NCBI GenBank assembly: GCA_963834365.1
Contig: CAWIBS010000016.1
Coordinates: 1-23,348 of the forward strand
Reading direction: 5' to 3'
DNA from: CAWJAP01 sp963834365
Lineage (GTDB): Bacteria; Acidobacteriota; Vicinamibacteria; Vicinamibacterales; Vicinamibacteraceae
DNA: 23,348 bases
This document shows positions 9,901 to 16,956 of this stretch, one piece after another. Both the position numbers and the translations under genes were made by a program. The notes under the pieces are model-generated. The model had not been told where the DNA came from. It searched no databases and was given only the letters and a program-made list of their open reading frames with translations. Every line of letters begins with the position of its first letter. The stretch's first letter is position 1.

Positions 9901-9914
9901 TTGCGCTGGCGCAA
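9901..9914. promoter_or_regulatory. Crp/Fnr-type operator palindrome between divergent genes
   Basis: TTGCGCTGGCGCAA is a perfect inverted repeat: two TTGCGC half-sites around a TG centre. It has the 14-base TTG-N8-CAA geometry of Fnr/Dnr/NnrR boxes. Its centre is about 69 bases from the RIC start and 65 from the Crp/Fnr-family start, so one site could serve both directions. The TTGCG form is closer to sites described for NnrR regulators than to the Fnr/Dnr form TTGAT-N4-ATCAA. The regulator is inferred to be the protein encoded next door. Confidence 0.6.
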
Positions 9915-9972
9915 AGACCCGCACTGTCCAATTCGTGAGACAACAAGGCGGTGGGGCGCCCGAAGGACACCG

Positions 9973-10668
9973 ATGTACCCGAGCGTGCTGCGTCGTTCAC
10001 GAATATTCGACGGATTGAGCGATCCCGAGCGCGAGCGATGGCTCGCGCAAGGGACGTCCTCGTCTCTGAGGCGCGGCGACACGCTGGCGAGGCAGGGAGA
10101 GCCGGCGCGCCACTTCTACCTCGTGGAGTCTGGTTCCTGAAGATCCTGCAACTGACGGCGGAGGGGACGGAGCTGATCGTTCGATTCATCTCGCCTGGCG
10201 AGCCCTTCGGCGGTGTCGTCGCGCTCGGGGATTCCGCCTATCCCGTGTCCGCCGTCGCCGCACAGCCCTCGATCGTCCGCGGCTGGACCCGCGAGGCGCT
10301 CGCCGACCTGTTGGGCCAGACACCCGCAGGTGCGCATCAACATCATGCGCGAGATGGCGATGCACATGACCGACGCCTTGACCCGCGTGCGGGAACTGAC
10401 GACGGCGCGAGTCGGCCAGCGCCTCGCTCAGACGTTGCTCCGCCTGACGCGGCAGTGCGGGCAGTCGAGTCCGGACGGCGTCCTGATCACGCAGCCCCTG
10501 ACCCGGCAGGAGCTCGCCGACCTGATCGGCAGCACGCTCTATACCGTGAGTCGCACGCTGGCGAACTGGGAATCGCGGGGCCTCATCGAATCGCGGAAGC
10601 GCCTTCTGTTCGTGCGATCGACGAAAGGGCTCGAGAACGTGGCTCGCTCCGAAGAAGACGAGGGCTGA
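9973..10668 (+). CDS. Crp/Fnr-family transcriptional regulator (two frame breaks)
   Basis: Cyclic-nucleotide-binding-fold regulator with a C-terminal Crp helix-turn-helix. ATG 9973 follows GAAGGACA. The sensor domain shows IFDGLSDPERERWLAQG, LARQGEPARHFYLVESG and GEPFGGVVALGDSAYPVSAVA. A long dimer helix contains MREMAMHMTDALTRVREL. The HTH is LTRQELADLIGSTLYTVSRT. No N-terminal cysteine cluster is present, so it is not an Fe-S Fnr sensor. In the recognition helix the usual Glu of Fnr (ETxSR) is Tyr (YTVSR). A break near 10133 looks like one missing base (VESG-FLKIL) and one near 10321 like one extra (LLGQ-HPQVRI). They cancel, giving 231 residues. It is 61 bases from the transporter gene and probably heads that operon. 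The signal is unknown; nitrate, nitrite or NO status is inferred from its neighbours. Confidence 0.85.
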
Positions 10669-10729
10669 CCCCGGCGCCACGGCACGCTTGACACGCTCCC
10701 GAAGCATGGCAGCAAATAGGGCTCACCTC

Positions 10730-13072
10730 ATGGCCGACCCCGTGCTGGATCGTCGTGCAGCGTCCGTCAGCGAGTCGGGATCGCGAGCCGCCTCGCCGGG
10801 CCGTGCCCTGACGCTGGCCACGATCTCGTTCGCCATCTGCTTCGTCGCCTGGGGCTTGATTGGCGGTCTGGCGTCGGTCTTCACCGCTCGCTACGCGCTG
10901 ACCGCTTCACAGACGGCCCTGCTCGTGGCCGTCCCGGTCCTGCTCGGCTCGCTGGCCCGCCTGCCGATGGGCATGCTGACGGATCGGTTCGGTGGACGCG
11001 TGGTGTTCACCGCGCTGCTCGCCTTCTCCGCCCTGGCTGCGTTCCTCGTGCCGCTGACGGCGAGCTTCGCGTCACTCCTGGTGGCCGCGTTCCTGATCGG
11101 CATGCCCGGCTCGTCGTTCGCGGTCGGGGCGGCCTTCGTGTCCCGCTGGACCCCGGCGGCCCGGCAGGGCACGGCCCTCGGCGTCTACGGTCTGGGCACG
11201 ATGGGCCAATCGCTGGCCGTCTTCGTCGGACCGGTGGTCGCGGCTCGCCTGGGCTGGGAAGTGGTGTTCCAGGGAACCGGCGTCATTCTCCTGGGTTGGG
11301 CGGTCGCCTACTTCCTGCTCGCCCGCAATCCCCCGCAGCCCGGGCGTCCTGCCACCGTCGCCGCGATGATGGCGATCCTGCGGCACCAACCCACCGCCTG
11401 GCTGCTCGGCGCGTTCTACTTCCTGACCTTTGGCGGCTTCGTCGCCTTCTCGATCTATCTGCCGACGCTGCTGCGGGCGCAGTTCGGCCTTGCCCCCACC
11501 GATGCCGGATTCAGGGCGGCTGGCTTCGTCGTGCTCGCCACGTTGATGCGGCCGGTCGGCGGCTGGCTCGCGGATCGGATCGGCGGCGCCCAGGTGCTGT
11601 CGTGGGTCTTCGGCGGCGTCGCCCTGTTCTCGCTGCTCCTGACGTGGCCGTCGATGGTGCCGTTCACGGTCGGCGCGCTCGGGTGCGCGATGTTGATGGG
11701 ACTGGGGAACGGCGCGGTCTTCAAGCTGGTGCCGGAGCATTTCCCGAAGGACACCGGCACGGTGACCGGCCTCGTCGGCGCCCTCGGCGGGCTGGGCGGG
11801 TTCTTCCCGCCGCTCCTGCTGGGCGTCTTCGACGATCACCTCGGCGTCATCTGGCCGGGGTTCCTCCTCCTGTCCGCGACCGCGCTCGCGCTGCGGGCGG
11901 CGAATCAGCGTGTGTTCCGTCCGGGCGACGTCGAATGGAAGCGGTCTCTTCCGGTGGCCGCGCGTCAGGCGCTCGAACGGGTCAGGGCCGGGGCGTGGGC
12001 CACTCTCGTCACGGCCACGCTGGCGGCAGCCATCGTCGTCGGGTCGCGGAACCTGCAGCACTTCGACGCCGCGCTCGTCGGCTACACCTTCGCGACCCTG
12101 TTTGCCGCCTTCGGGATCAGCTACCGCTACGCCATGTGGCTGCAGCGCCCGCCGACCCGCATGTACTGGCGGCGCGGGTGGCAGGCCTTCTTCTCACGGC
12201 GCGCGCTGGCCGGGAACACGGTCAGTCTCGGGCGCCGCGCGCTGCTGGAGTTCGCCGGCAACGCCTACATCTTCCGGCGCGGACGGCTGCGCGGGCTCGC
12301 GCACTGGCTGATCATGTGGGGCTGCCTGCTCGCGGCGGCGATCACGTTCCCGCTGGTGTGGGGCTGGATCCACTTCGAAACGGTTCCCGGCGATCTGCAC
12401 ATGTACCGCACCTTCGTGTTCGGCATCGCGGTCCAGGACTTTCCCGTGGAGTCCGCCTTCGCCTTCGTCATCTTCCACGGGCTGGTCTGGTCGTCGTTCC
12501 TGGTCATTGCCGGCGTGATGCTCGCCTTCCGGCGCCGCATGATCGACCACGGCGCCGTCGCCGTGCAGCAGTTCGGGCAGGACATCCTGCCGCTGCTGCT
12601 GCTCTTCTCGATCAGCGTGACGGGGCTGATGCTGACGGCCAGCTACACGTGGATGCGGGGCTACGCCTACGAGTTTCTCGCGATTCTCCACGCCGCCACG
12701 GTGATCGTGACGCTGATCTGGCTGCCGTTCGGCAAGCTGTTCCACATCTTTCAACGGCCGGCCCAGCTCGGCGTCGGCTTCTACAAGGACGCCGGGGCTC
12801 GCGACCAGCAGGCGGCGTGCCGGCGTTGCGGGCAACCGTATGCCTCGCTGCCGATGGTGCGCGACCTCACCGCCGTCGAGCAGGAGCTCGGCTTTCAGTA
12901 CGAGTTACCCGGCGGCGGGCACTATCAGGACGTCTGCCCCAGGTGCCGGCGCGCGCTCTTCGGTCTGGCGCAAGGAGCCTTGTGGCGGCAGTACCTGAAC
13001 ACCCGGCCGCCTTCGGCTGGTGACGTCGGCGGGCCAGGTGACGTCGAGAGGCAGGGTAGCGGGCGTGGCTGA
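10730..13072 (+). CDS. narK: NarK-type nitrate transporter fused to a NarI/HdrE-like cytochrome b domain and a CxxC...CxxC tail
   Basis: Intact 780-residue membrane fusion. Residues ~20-400 are a nitrate/nitrite porter: Arg77 in ARLPMGMLTDRFGG and Arg274 in MRPVGGWLADRIGG match the substrate arginines. The two glycine-rich NNP signatures are recognisable (RQGTALGVYGLGTMGQS; MGLGNGAVFKLVPEHFP with GALGGLGGFFPP). Residues ~425-690 are a second membrane domain with histidines placed like heme ligands: AHWLIMWG (His525), LHMYRTF (His557), IFHGLVW (His583), AILHAATVI (His654) and FGKLFHIFQRP (His672). This resembles NarI/HdrE-type b cytochromes. The tail has Cys697/Cys700 and Cys736/Cys739, a zinc-ribbon or rubredoxin-like arrangement. 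ATG 10730 is chosen because ATAGGG precedes it by 8 bases; ATG 10706 is the alternative. It overlaps the next gene by 8 bases. Transporter identity is firm; heme binding is inferred. Confidence 0.85.
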   Translation: MADPVLDRRAASVSESGSRAASPGRALTLATISFAICFVAWGLIGGLASVFTARYALTASQTALLVAVPVLLGSLARLPMGMLTDRFGGRVVFTALLAFSALAAFLVPLTASFASLLVAAFLIGMPGSSFAVGAAFVSRWTPAARQGTALGVYGLGTMGQSLAVFVGPVVAARLGWEVVFQGTGVILLGWAVAYFLLARNPPQPGRPATVAAMMAILRHQPTAWLLGAFYFLTFGGFVAFSIYLPTLLRAQFGLAPTDAGFRAAGFVVLATLMRPVGGWLADRIGGAQVLSWVFGGVALFSLLLTWPSMVPFTVGALGCAMLMGLGNGAVFKLVPEHFPKDTGTVTGLVGALGGLGGFFPPLLLGVFDDHLGVIWPGFLLLSATALALRAANQRVFRPGDVEWKRSLPVAARQALERVRAGAWATLVTATLAAAIVVGSRNLQHFDAALVGYTFATLFAAFGISYRYAMWLQRPPTRMYWRRGWQAFFSRRALAGNTVSLGRRALLEFAGNAYIFRRGRLRGLAHWLIMWGCLLAAAITFPLVWGWIHFETVPGDLHMYRTFVFGIAVQDFPVESAFAFVIFHGLVWSSFLVIAGVMLAFRRRMIDHGAVAVQQFGQDILPLLLLFSISVTGLMLTASYTWMRGYAYEFLAILHAATVIVTLIWLPFGKLFHIFQRPAQLGVGFYKDAGARDQQAACRRCGQPYASLPMVRDLTAVEQELGFQYELPGGGHYQDVCPRCRRALFGLAQGALWRQYLNTRPPSAGDVGGPGDVERQGSGRG

Positions 13073-15338
13073 ACTTCCCGTCGATCCCCTTCGCATCATC
13101 GAACAGTTCGGGCCGCACCTCTCGTCGATGACCGGCGTCCACCTGTCGACGAGTGTCGAGCCGGACCGGCTCGTGAAGACCCACTGCTGCTTCTGCGGCC
13201 AGCAATGCGGGATTCAGCTCAAGGTGCGCGACAACCAGGTGATCGGCTTCGAGCCGTGGGAAGACTTCCCCTTCAATCGCGGCATGCTGTGCCCGAAGGG
13301 TGTGAAGCGCTATCTGCAGGGCTCGCATCCCGATCGGCTCCTGACGGCGCTGCGGCGGGACACGTCGGCGGCGTCGGGATTCAGCCCGATGCCGTACGCG
13401 GAGGCCATCCGTCGCGTCGCCGCCGAGATCGGGCGCATCCAGCAGGCCCACGGCGCCGGCGCCATCGGCGTCCTCGGCGGCGCGAGCCTGACGACCGAGA
13501 AGACCTACCTGCTCGGCAAGTTCGCCCGGGTCTGCCTGAAGACGCCGTTCATCGACTACAACGGCCGGCTGTGCATGGTCAGTGCCGGCGCCGCGAACAA
13601 GAAGGCGTTCGGCATCGATCGCACGACCAATCCGTGGTCCGACATGGTCGGCACCGAGGTGATCTGGGTCGCAGGTTCGAACGTCGCCGAGTGCTCGCCC
13701 ATCACCACCAACTACATGTGGCAGGCGCGCGAGCAGGGCGCGAAGATCATCATCCAGGATCCCCGGATCACCCCGGCCGCCCGGACGTGCGACCTGTACC
13801 TGCCGGTGAAACCGGGGCGGGACGCCGCCCTGTTCGCCGGGGTGCTGCAGATCATGATCGAGCGCGACTGGCTCGATCACGCGTTCATCGCCGAACATAC
13901 GGTCGGCTTCGAGGAGGTCGCGGAGTACTGCCGGCAGTGGACGCTGCCCCGGACCGCCGACGTGACCGGTGTCCCCCAGCGCGCCCTCATGCAGGCCGCC
14001 GAGTGGTGGGGCACGGCAAAGACGAGCTTCTGCTTCCACGCGCGCGGCATCGAGCATCACTCGAACGGCGTCCAGAACTCGCTCGGGACGATCAACCTCG
14101 TGCTGGCGTCGGGGCGGATCGGCAAGCCGAAGTGCGGCTACGGCACGATCGTCGGCCAGGCCAACGGGCAGGGCGGTCGCGAGCACGGACAGAAGTGCGA
14201 CCAGCTTCCCGGCTGGCGCGACATCAGCAACCCCGAACACCGTCGATACATCGCCGGCGTGTGGGGGATCGACGAGCAGGAATTGCCAGGGCCCGGTGTC
14301 GACGCCTACGAGCTGTTTCGCAAGATCGACAGAGGCGAGATCAAGGGGCTGCTGTCGATCTGCTTCAACCCGAAGGTCTCGCTCCCGGACAACTCCTTCA
14401 TCACGCGATGCCTCGAGAAGCTCGAGTTCTTCGTGGCCATCGACTTCTTCCTCAACGACACGGCATGGCACGCGGACATCGTCCTGCCGGGCAGCCTGCA
14501 CGAGGAGGACGAAGGGACGGTCACGCAGGTCGAGGGGCGCATCATCAAGATCAACAAGGCCGTGGACTGCCCGGGGGACGCGCGCGAGGACTGGCGCATC
14601 TTCCAGGACATCGCGCACGCGCTCGATCGGCCGCACGGCTTCACGTTCACCCAGCCCCGCGAGATCTTCGAGGAGCTGCGCGTCGCCAGCAAGGGGGGAG
14701 TGGCGGACTATTCCGGGGTCACCTACGAGAAGATCACGCAGCAGCTCGGCGTCTTCTGGCCGTGCTACAGCGAGGATCCGCGCACCGGCGCCGCGATCGA
14801 CGACCATCCCGGCACGCCGCGCCTCTTCGAGCGCGGCAGCTACAACCCGGTCGCCAGGGGCAGCGGACCGTTCTACTTTCCCGACGGGCGTGCACGCTTC
14901 AACGTCGCCGACTATCGCCCGCCGGTCGATGATGCCAGCGAGGAGTACCCGATCTACCTGACCACCGGCCGGGTCGTCAGCCAGTTCCTCTCCGGGACGC
15001 AGACGCGTCGGATCGGACCGCTGGTGAAACAGTACCCGGAGCCCCGGATCGAGATGCATCCGCGGCTGGCGGCCAAGCTCGGCATCGCGGACGGCGACTG
15101 GGCGACGGCCGAGACCCGGCGCGGGACGATCACGCTGAAGGCGCAGGTGGTGACTACGATCCGTCCGGACACGATCTTCATCCCCTATCACTGGGCGGGC
15201 CGGAAGAGCGCGAATCAGCTGACGGTCGCGGCACTGGATCCGATCAGCAAGATTCCGCAATACAAGGTCTGCGGCTGTCGCGTGCGCAAAGCCGACCGGG
15301 CGCCCGACTACGCCGCCGTCCTGGAGCCGCAGCAATAG
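13065..15338 (+). CDS. Molybdopterin oxidoreductase, NapA/NasC-type catalytic subunit (probable cytoplasmic nitrate reductase)
   Basis: Molybdenum bis-MGD enzyme, 757 residues from GTG 13065, which overlaps the transporter stop. An in-frame GTG at 13020 lacks a ribosome-binding site. One [4Fe-4S] cluster is bound by Cys41, Cys44, Cys48 and Cys76 (CCFCGQQCG ... MLCPKG), with the relay lysine Lys78. The molybdenum ligand is Cys170 in DYNGRLCMVSA, the arrangement of NapA, NasA/NarB and formate dehydrogenase relatives, not the Asp of NarG. WVAGSNVAECSPI and QDPRITPAARTCDLYLPVKPG are MGD-binding segments. The C-terminal dinucleotide-binding domain begins near YPIYLTTGRVVSQFLSGTQT and ends FIPYHWAGRKSANQLT. 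No Tat or Sec signal is present, so it should be cytoplasmic. Nitrate as substrate is inferred from the fused NarK gene upstream; another oxyanion or formate is possible. Confidence 0.85.
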   Translation: MAELPVDPLRIIEQFGPHLSSMTGVHLSTSVEPDRLVKTHCCFCGQQCGIQLKVRDNQVIGFEPWEDFPFNRGMLCPKGVKRYLQGSHPDRLLTALRRDTSAASGFSPMPYAEAIRRVAAEIGRIQQAHGAGAIGVLGGASLTTEKTYLLGKFARVCLKTPFIDYNGRLCMVSAGAANKKAFGIDRTTNPWSDMVGTEVIWVAGSNVAECSPITTNYMWQAREQGAKIIIQDPRITPAARTCDLYLPVKPGRDAALFAGVLQIMIERDWLDHAFIAEHTVGFEEVAEYCRQWTLPRTADVTGVPQRALMQAAEWWGTAKTSFCFHARGIEHHSNGVQNSLGTINLVLASGRIGKPKCGYGTIVGQANGQGGREHGQKCDQLPGWRDISNPEHRRYIAGVWGIDEQELPGPGVDAYELFRKIDRGEIKGLLSICFNPKVSLPDNSFITRCLEKLEFFVAIDFFLNDTAWHADIVLPGSLHEEDEGTVTQVEGRIIKINKAVDCPGDAREDWRIFQDIAHALDRPHGFTFTQPREIFEELRVASKGGVADYSGVTYEKITQQLGVFWPCYSEDPRTGAAIDDHPGTPRLFERGSYNPVARGSGPFYFPDGRARFNVADYRPPVDDASEEYPIYLTTGRVVSQFLSGTQTRRIGPLVKQYPEPRIEMHPRLAAKLGIADGDWATAETRRGTITLKAQVVTTIRPDTIFIPYHWAGRKSANQLTVAALDPISKIPQYKVCGCRVRKADRAPDYAAVLEPQQ

Positions 15339-15355
15339 ACGGACAGGACCATCGC

Positions 15356-16033
15356 ATGGCCAAACCGGACTACCTGCACTTCTTCATCGACCCCAACCGG
15401 TGTATCGGCTGCCAGGCCTGCGTGCAGGCGTGCACCGAATGCGACACGCACCGCGGGGAGTCGATGATCCACCTCGAATACGTCAACCGGGCCGAGAGCG
15501 TGCAGACGGTTCCGGTGGTCTGCATGCACTGCGAGCAGCCGACGTGCGCCGAGGTGTGTCCGGCGGACGCCATCAAGCGCACCGGCGACGGCGTGGTGCA
15601 ATCGGCACGCAAGCCGCGCTGCATCGCCTGCGGGAACTGCGTCGTCGCCTGTCCCTTCGGCGTGCCCGAGCTCTACGAAGACCGGAAGATCATGATGAAG
15701 TGCGACATGTGCTACGACCGGTCGAGCGTCGGCAAGAAGCCGATGTGCGCCACCGTGTGTCCGAGCCAGGCGCTTTTCTTCGGCACGCGCGAGCAGATCG
15801 AACAGCTGCGGCCTCTTTCGACGCCCGTCAACACCTTCCAGTTCGGCCGGCAGACGATCACCACCCAGGTGTACATGATGGTGCCGCGAAAGCTGGCGAC
15901 CGTGGCGCCGCACGTCGATGTCACCGCGGCGATGGAGGAGCGGCCTCGGAGCCGGGCCGTGTCGCTCAAGATGGTCAGCACGCCCGACGCAGCGCCCGTC
16001 GAGTACGATCCGTTCGCCGGGGTCGAGGTGTAG
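15356..16033 (+). CDS. Four-cluster ferredoxin-type electron transfer subunit (NarH/DmsB/NrfC-like)
   Basis: Electron-transfer subunit of 225 residues that would pass electrons to the molybdoenzyme. Sixteen cysteines form four [4Fe-4S] sites: Cys16/19/22/26 (RCIGCQACVQAC), Cys56/59/64/68 (CMHCEQPTCAEVC), Cys89/92/95/99 (CIACGNCVVAC) and Cys116/119/131/135 (CDMCY ... CATVC). An extra Cys29 follows the first motif. ATG 15356 has GGACAGGA upstream and starts 17 bases after the catalytic gene. There is no signal peptide or membrane helix, consistent with a cytoplasmic complex. The C-terminal ~65 residues (after Phe-Phe-Gly-Thr) carry no cluster motif and could dock to the membrane partner. Family assignment is firm, exact partner inferred. 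Confidence 0.92.
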   Translation: MAKPDYLHFFIDPNRCIGCQACVQACTECDTHRGESMIHLEYVNRAESVQTVPVVCMHCEQPTCAEVCPADAIKRTGDGVVQSARKPRCIACGNCVVACPFGVPELYEDRKIMMKCDMCYDRSSVGKKPMCATVCPSQALFFGTREQIEQLRPLSTPVNTFQFGRQTITTQVYMMVPRKLATVAPHVDVTAAMEERPRSRAVSLKMVSTPDAAPVEYDPFAGVEV

Positions 16034-16035
16034 CG

Positions 16036-16683
16036 ATGACTGAGGAGCGTGTCGACCCGCGCCGCCCGGTCGATCCCGCGATCAACTCGCCGGGACGGGA
16101 AGGCCTCACCGGCACGGCGGCCGCGAGCCTCTACTCGCCGTCGGTGGAGCGCGAGCAGATCACCATCGCTCCCGATTTCGCGCCGGCCGACGCGCAGCCG
16201 GCGTGGCGGCAGGACTTCCCGATCGACTGGCCCCAGGACCTCTACGTCGAGCGCCGGGACTTCATGAAGTTCCTGGTGCTGACGAGCGCCGCGTTCACGC
16301 TGGGCCAGGTGTGGATCGTCTTCCAGAACTGGTACCGGAAGCGCAATGGCCAGCCGGCCGTGCAGCGGATCGCTTCGGTTGACGACGTGGCTGTCGGCGG
16401 CGCGGTTGTCTTCACCTACCCGGACGAGCACGAACCTTGTCTGCTGGTGCGGCTGACGACGAGCGAGTTCGTGGCCTTCAGCCAGAAGTGCACGCACCTG
16501 TCCTGTGCCGTGATTCCCCGGCCGGCCGAAGGCAGCTTCCACTGTCCCTGTCACGAGGGACGGTTCGACCTCAGGACGGGCGCGCCCACCGCCGGTCCGC
16601 CGCGCCGGCCGCTGACGCGGATCGTGCTCGACATCCGGGGGCGGGACATCTACGCCGTCGCGATCGAGGAGAGGACCACATGA
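16036..16683 (+). CDS. Rieske [2Fe-2S] protein with internal Tat signal-anchor
   Basis: A 215-residue high-potential Rieske protein. Cluster ligands are Cys152/His154 in CTHLSC and Cys170/His173 in CPCHEG, with the disulfide pair Cys157/Cys172 present as in bc1/b6f Rieske proteins. A twin-arginine motif, ERRDFMKFL (Arg73-Arg74), is followed by one hydrophobic helix (~79-97), which should anchor the protein with its cluster outside the membrane. About 70 residues precede the twin arginines, a long cytoplasmic extension. The gene starts two bases after the ferredoxin stop and its own stop overlaps the next ATG. No bc1 cytochrome b gene is adjacent; the NarK-fused cytochrome domain is the only b-type candidate in the operon. 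Confidence 0.92.
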   Translation: MTEERVDPRRPVDPAINSPGREGLTGTAAASLYSPSVEREQITIAPDFAPADAQPAWRQDFPIDWPQDLYVERRDFMKFLVLTSAAFTLGQVWIVFQNWYRKRNGQPAVQRIASVDDVAVGGAVVFTYPDEHEPCLLVRLTTSEFVAFSQKCTHLSCAVIPRPAEGSFHCPCHEGRFDLRTGAPTAGPPRRPLTRIVLDIRGRDIYAVAIEERTT

Positions 16684-16931
16684 GCCCTTCCGCGAAGCGG
16701 CCGTTCAGCCGCGATCAGCGGACGATCATCGTCTACGGGATGCTGGTCTTCGTGCTGATCATCGTGGTGCTCCAGCTCTGGCTGCTGACGGCGACCATGA
16801 ACGCATGGCTGGGGGGCGACGATTCCGTCGTGTGGCCGGCGGCTGCCGTCAGCGCCGGAGGACTGGCCCTCAACCTGGGGCTGCTGCGATATCTCGGCCA
16901 TATCGAGCGGACGCGCAGGGCGGGAGCGTAG
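16680..16931 (+). CDS. Small two-helix membrane protein closing the molybdoenzyme operon
   Basis: An 83-residue protein starting in a 4-base ATGA overlap with the Rieske gene, so translation is probably coupled. Two hydrophobic helices are visible, about residues 15-38 (IIVYGMLVFVLIIVVLQLWL) and 51-70, joined by a short loop with Gly-Gly-Asp-Asp. The N-terminus and C-terminal tail (HIERTRRAGA) are basic, suggesting both ends face the cytoplasm. No cofactor motif is present. It may belong to the DUF6755 family, recalled without a search. Its position suggests an assembly or anchoring subunit for the complex, but function is unknown. Confidence 0.8.
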   Translation: MSPSAKRPFSRDQRTIIVYGMLVFVLIIVVLQLWLLTATMNAWLGGDDSVVWPAAAVSAGGLALNLGLLRYLGHIERTRRAGA

Positions 16932-16935
16932 GGCC

Positions 16936-16956
16936 GACCCCGGTATTTCGGGCGTC
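16936..16956 (+). terminator. Possible terminator hairpin after the molybdoenzyme operon
   Basis: Starting five bases after the stop, GACCCCG at 16936-16942 can pair with CGGG-C-GTC at 16949-16956 (one bulged C) around the loop GTATTT. There is no T-tract, so if it terminates it would act as an L-shaped or Rho-assisted site. Weak evidence. Confidence 0.33.

Noticed and set aside
10688..10720. TTGACA at 10688-10693 as a -35 box for the transporter gene
   Set aside because: The expected -10 position holds AGCAAA, a poor match, and the start would leave almost no leader before ATG 10730. Read-through from the regulator gene is simpler.
13020..13064. GTG 13020 as the start of the molybdopterin oxidoreductase
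   Set aside because: No ribosome-binding site precedes it and the extra 15 residues lie wholly within the transporter gene. GTG 13065 has AGGG upstream.
12867..15335. An 822-codon open frame antisense to the molybdenum enzyme gene
   Set aside because: It mirrors the real gene in GC-rich DNA, is dominated by Arg, Ala and Asp codons and shows no domain. The sense frame has cluster, metal and cofactor motifs throughout.
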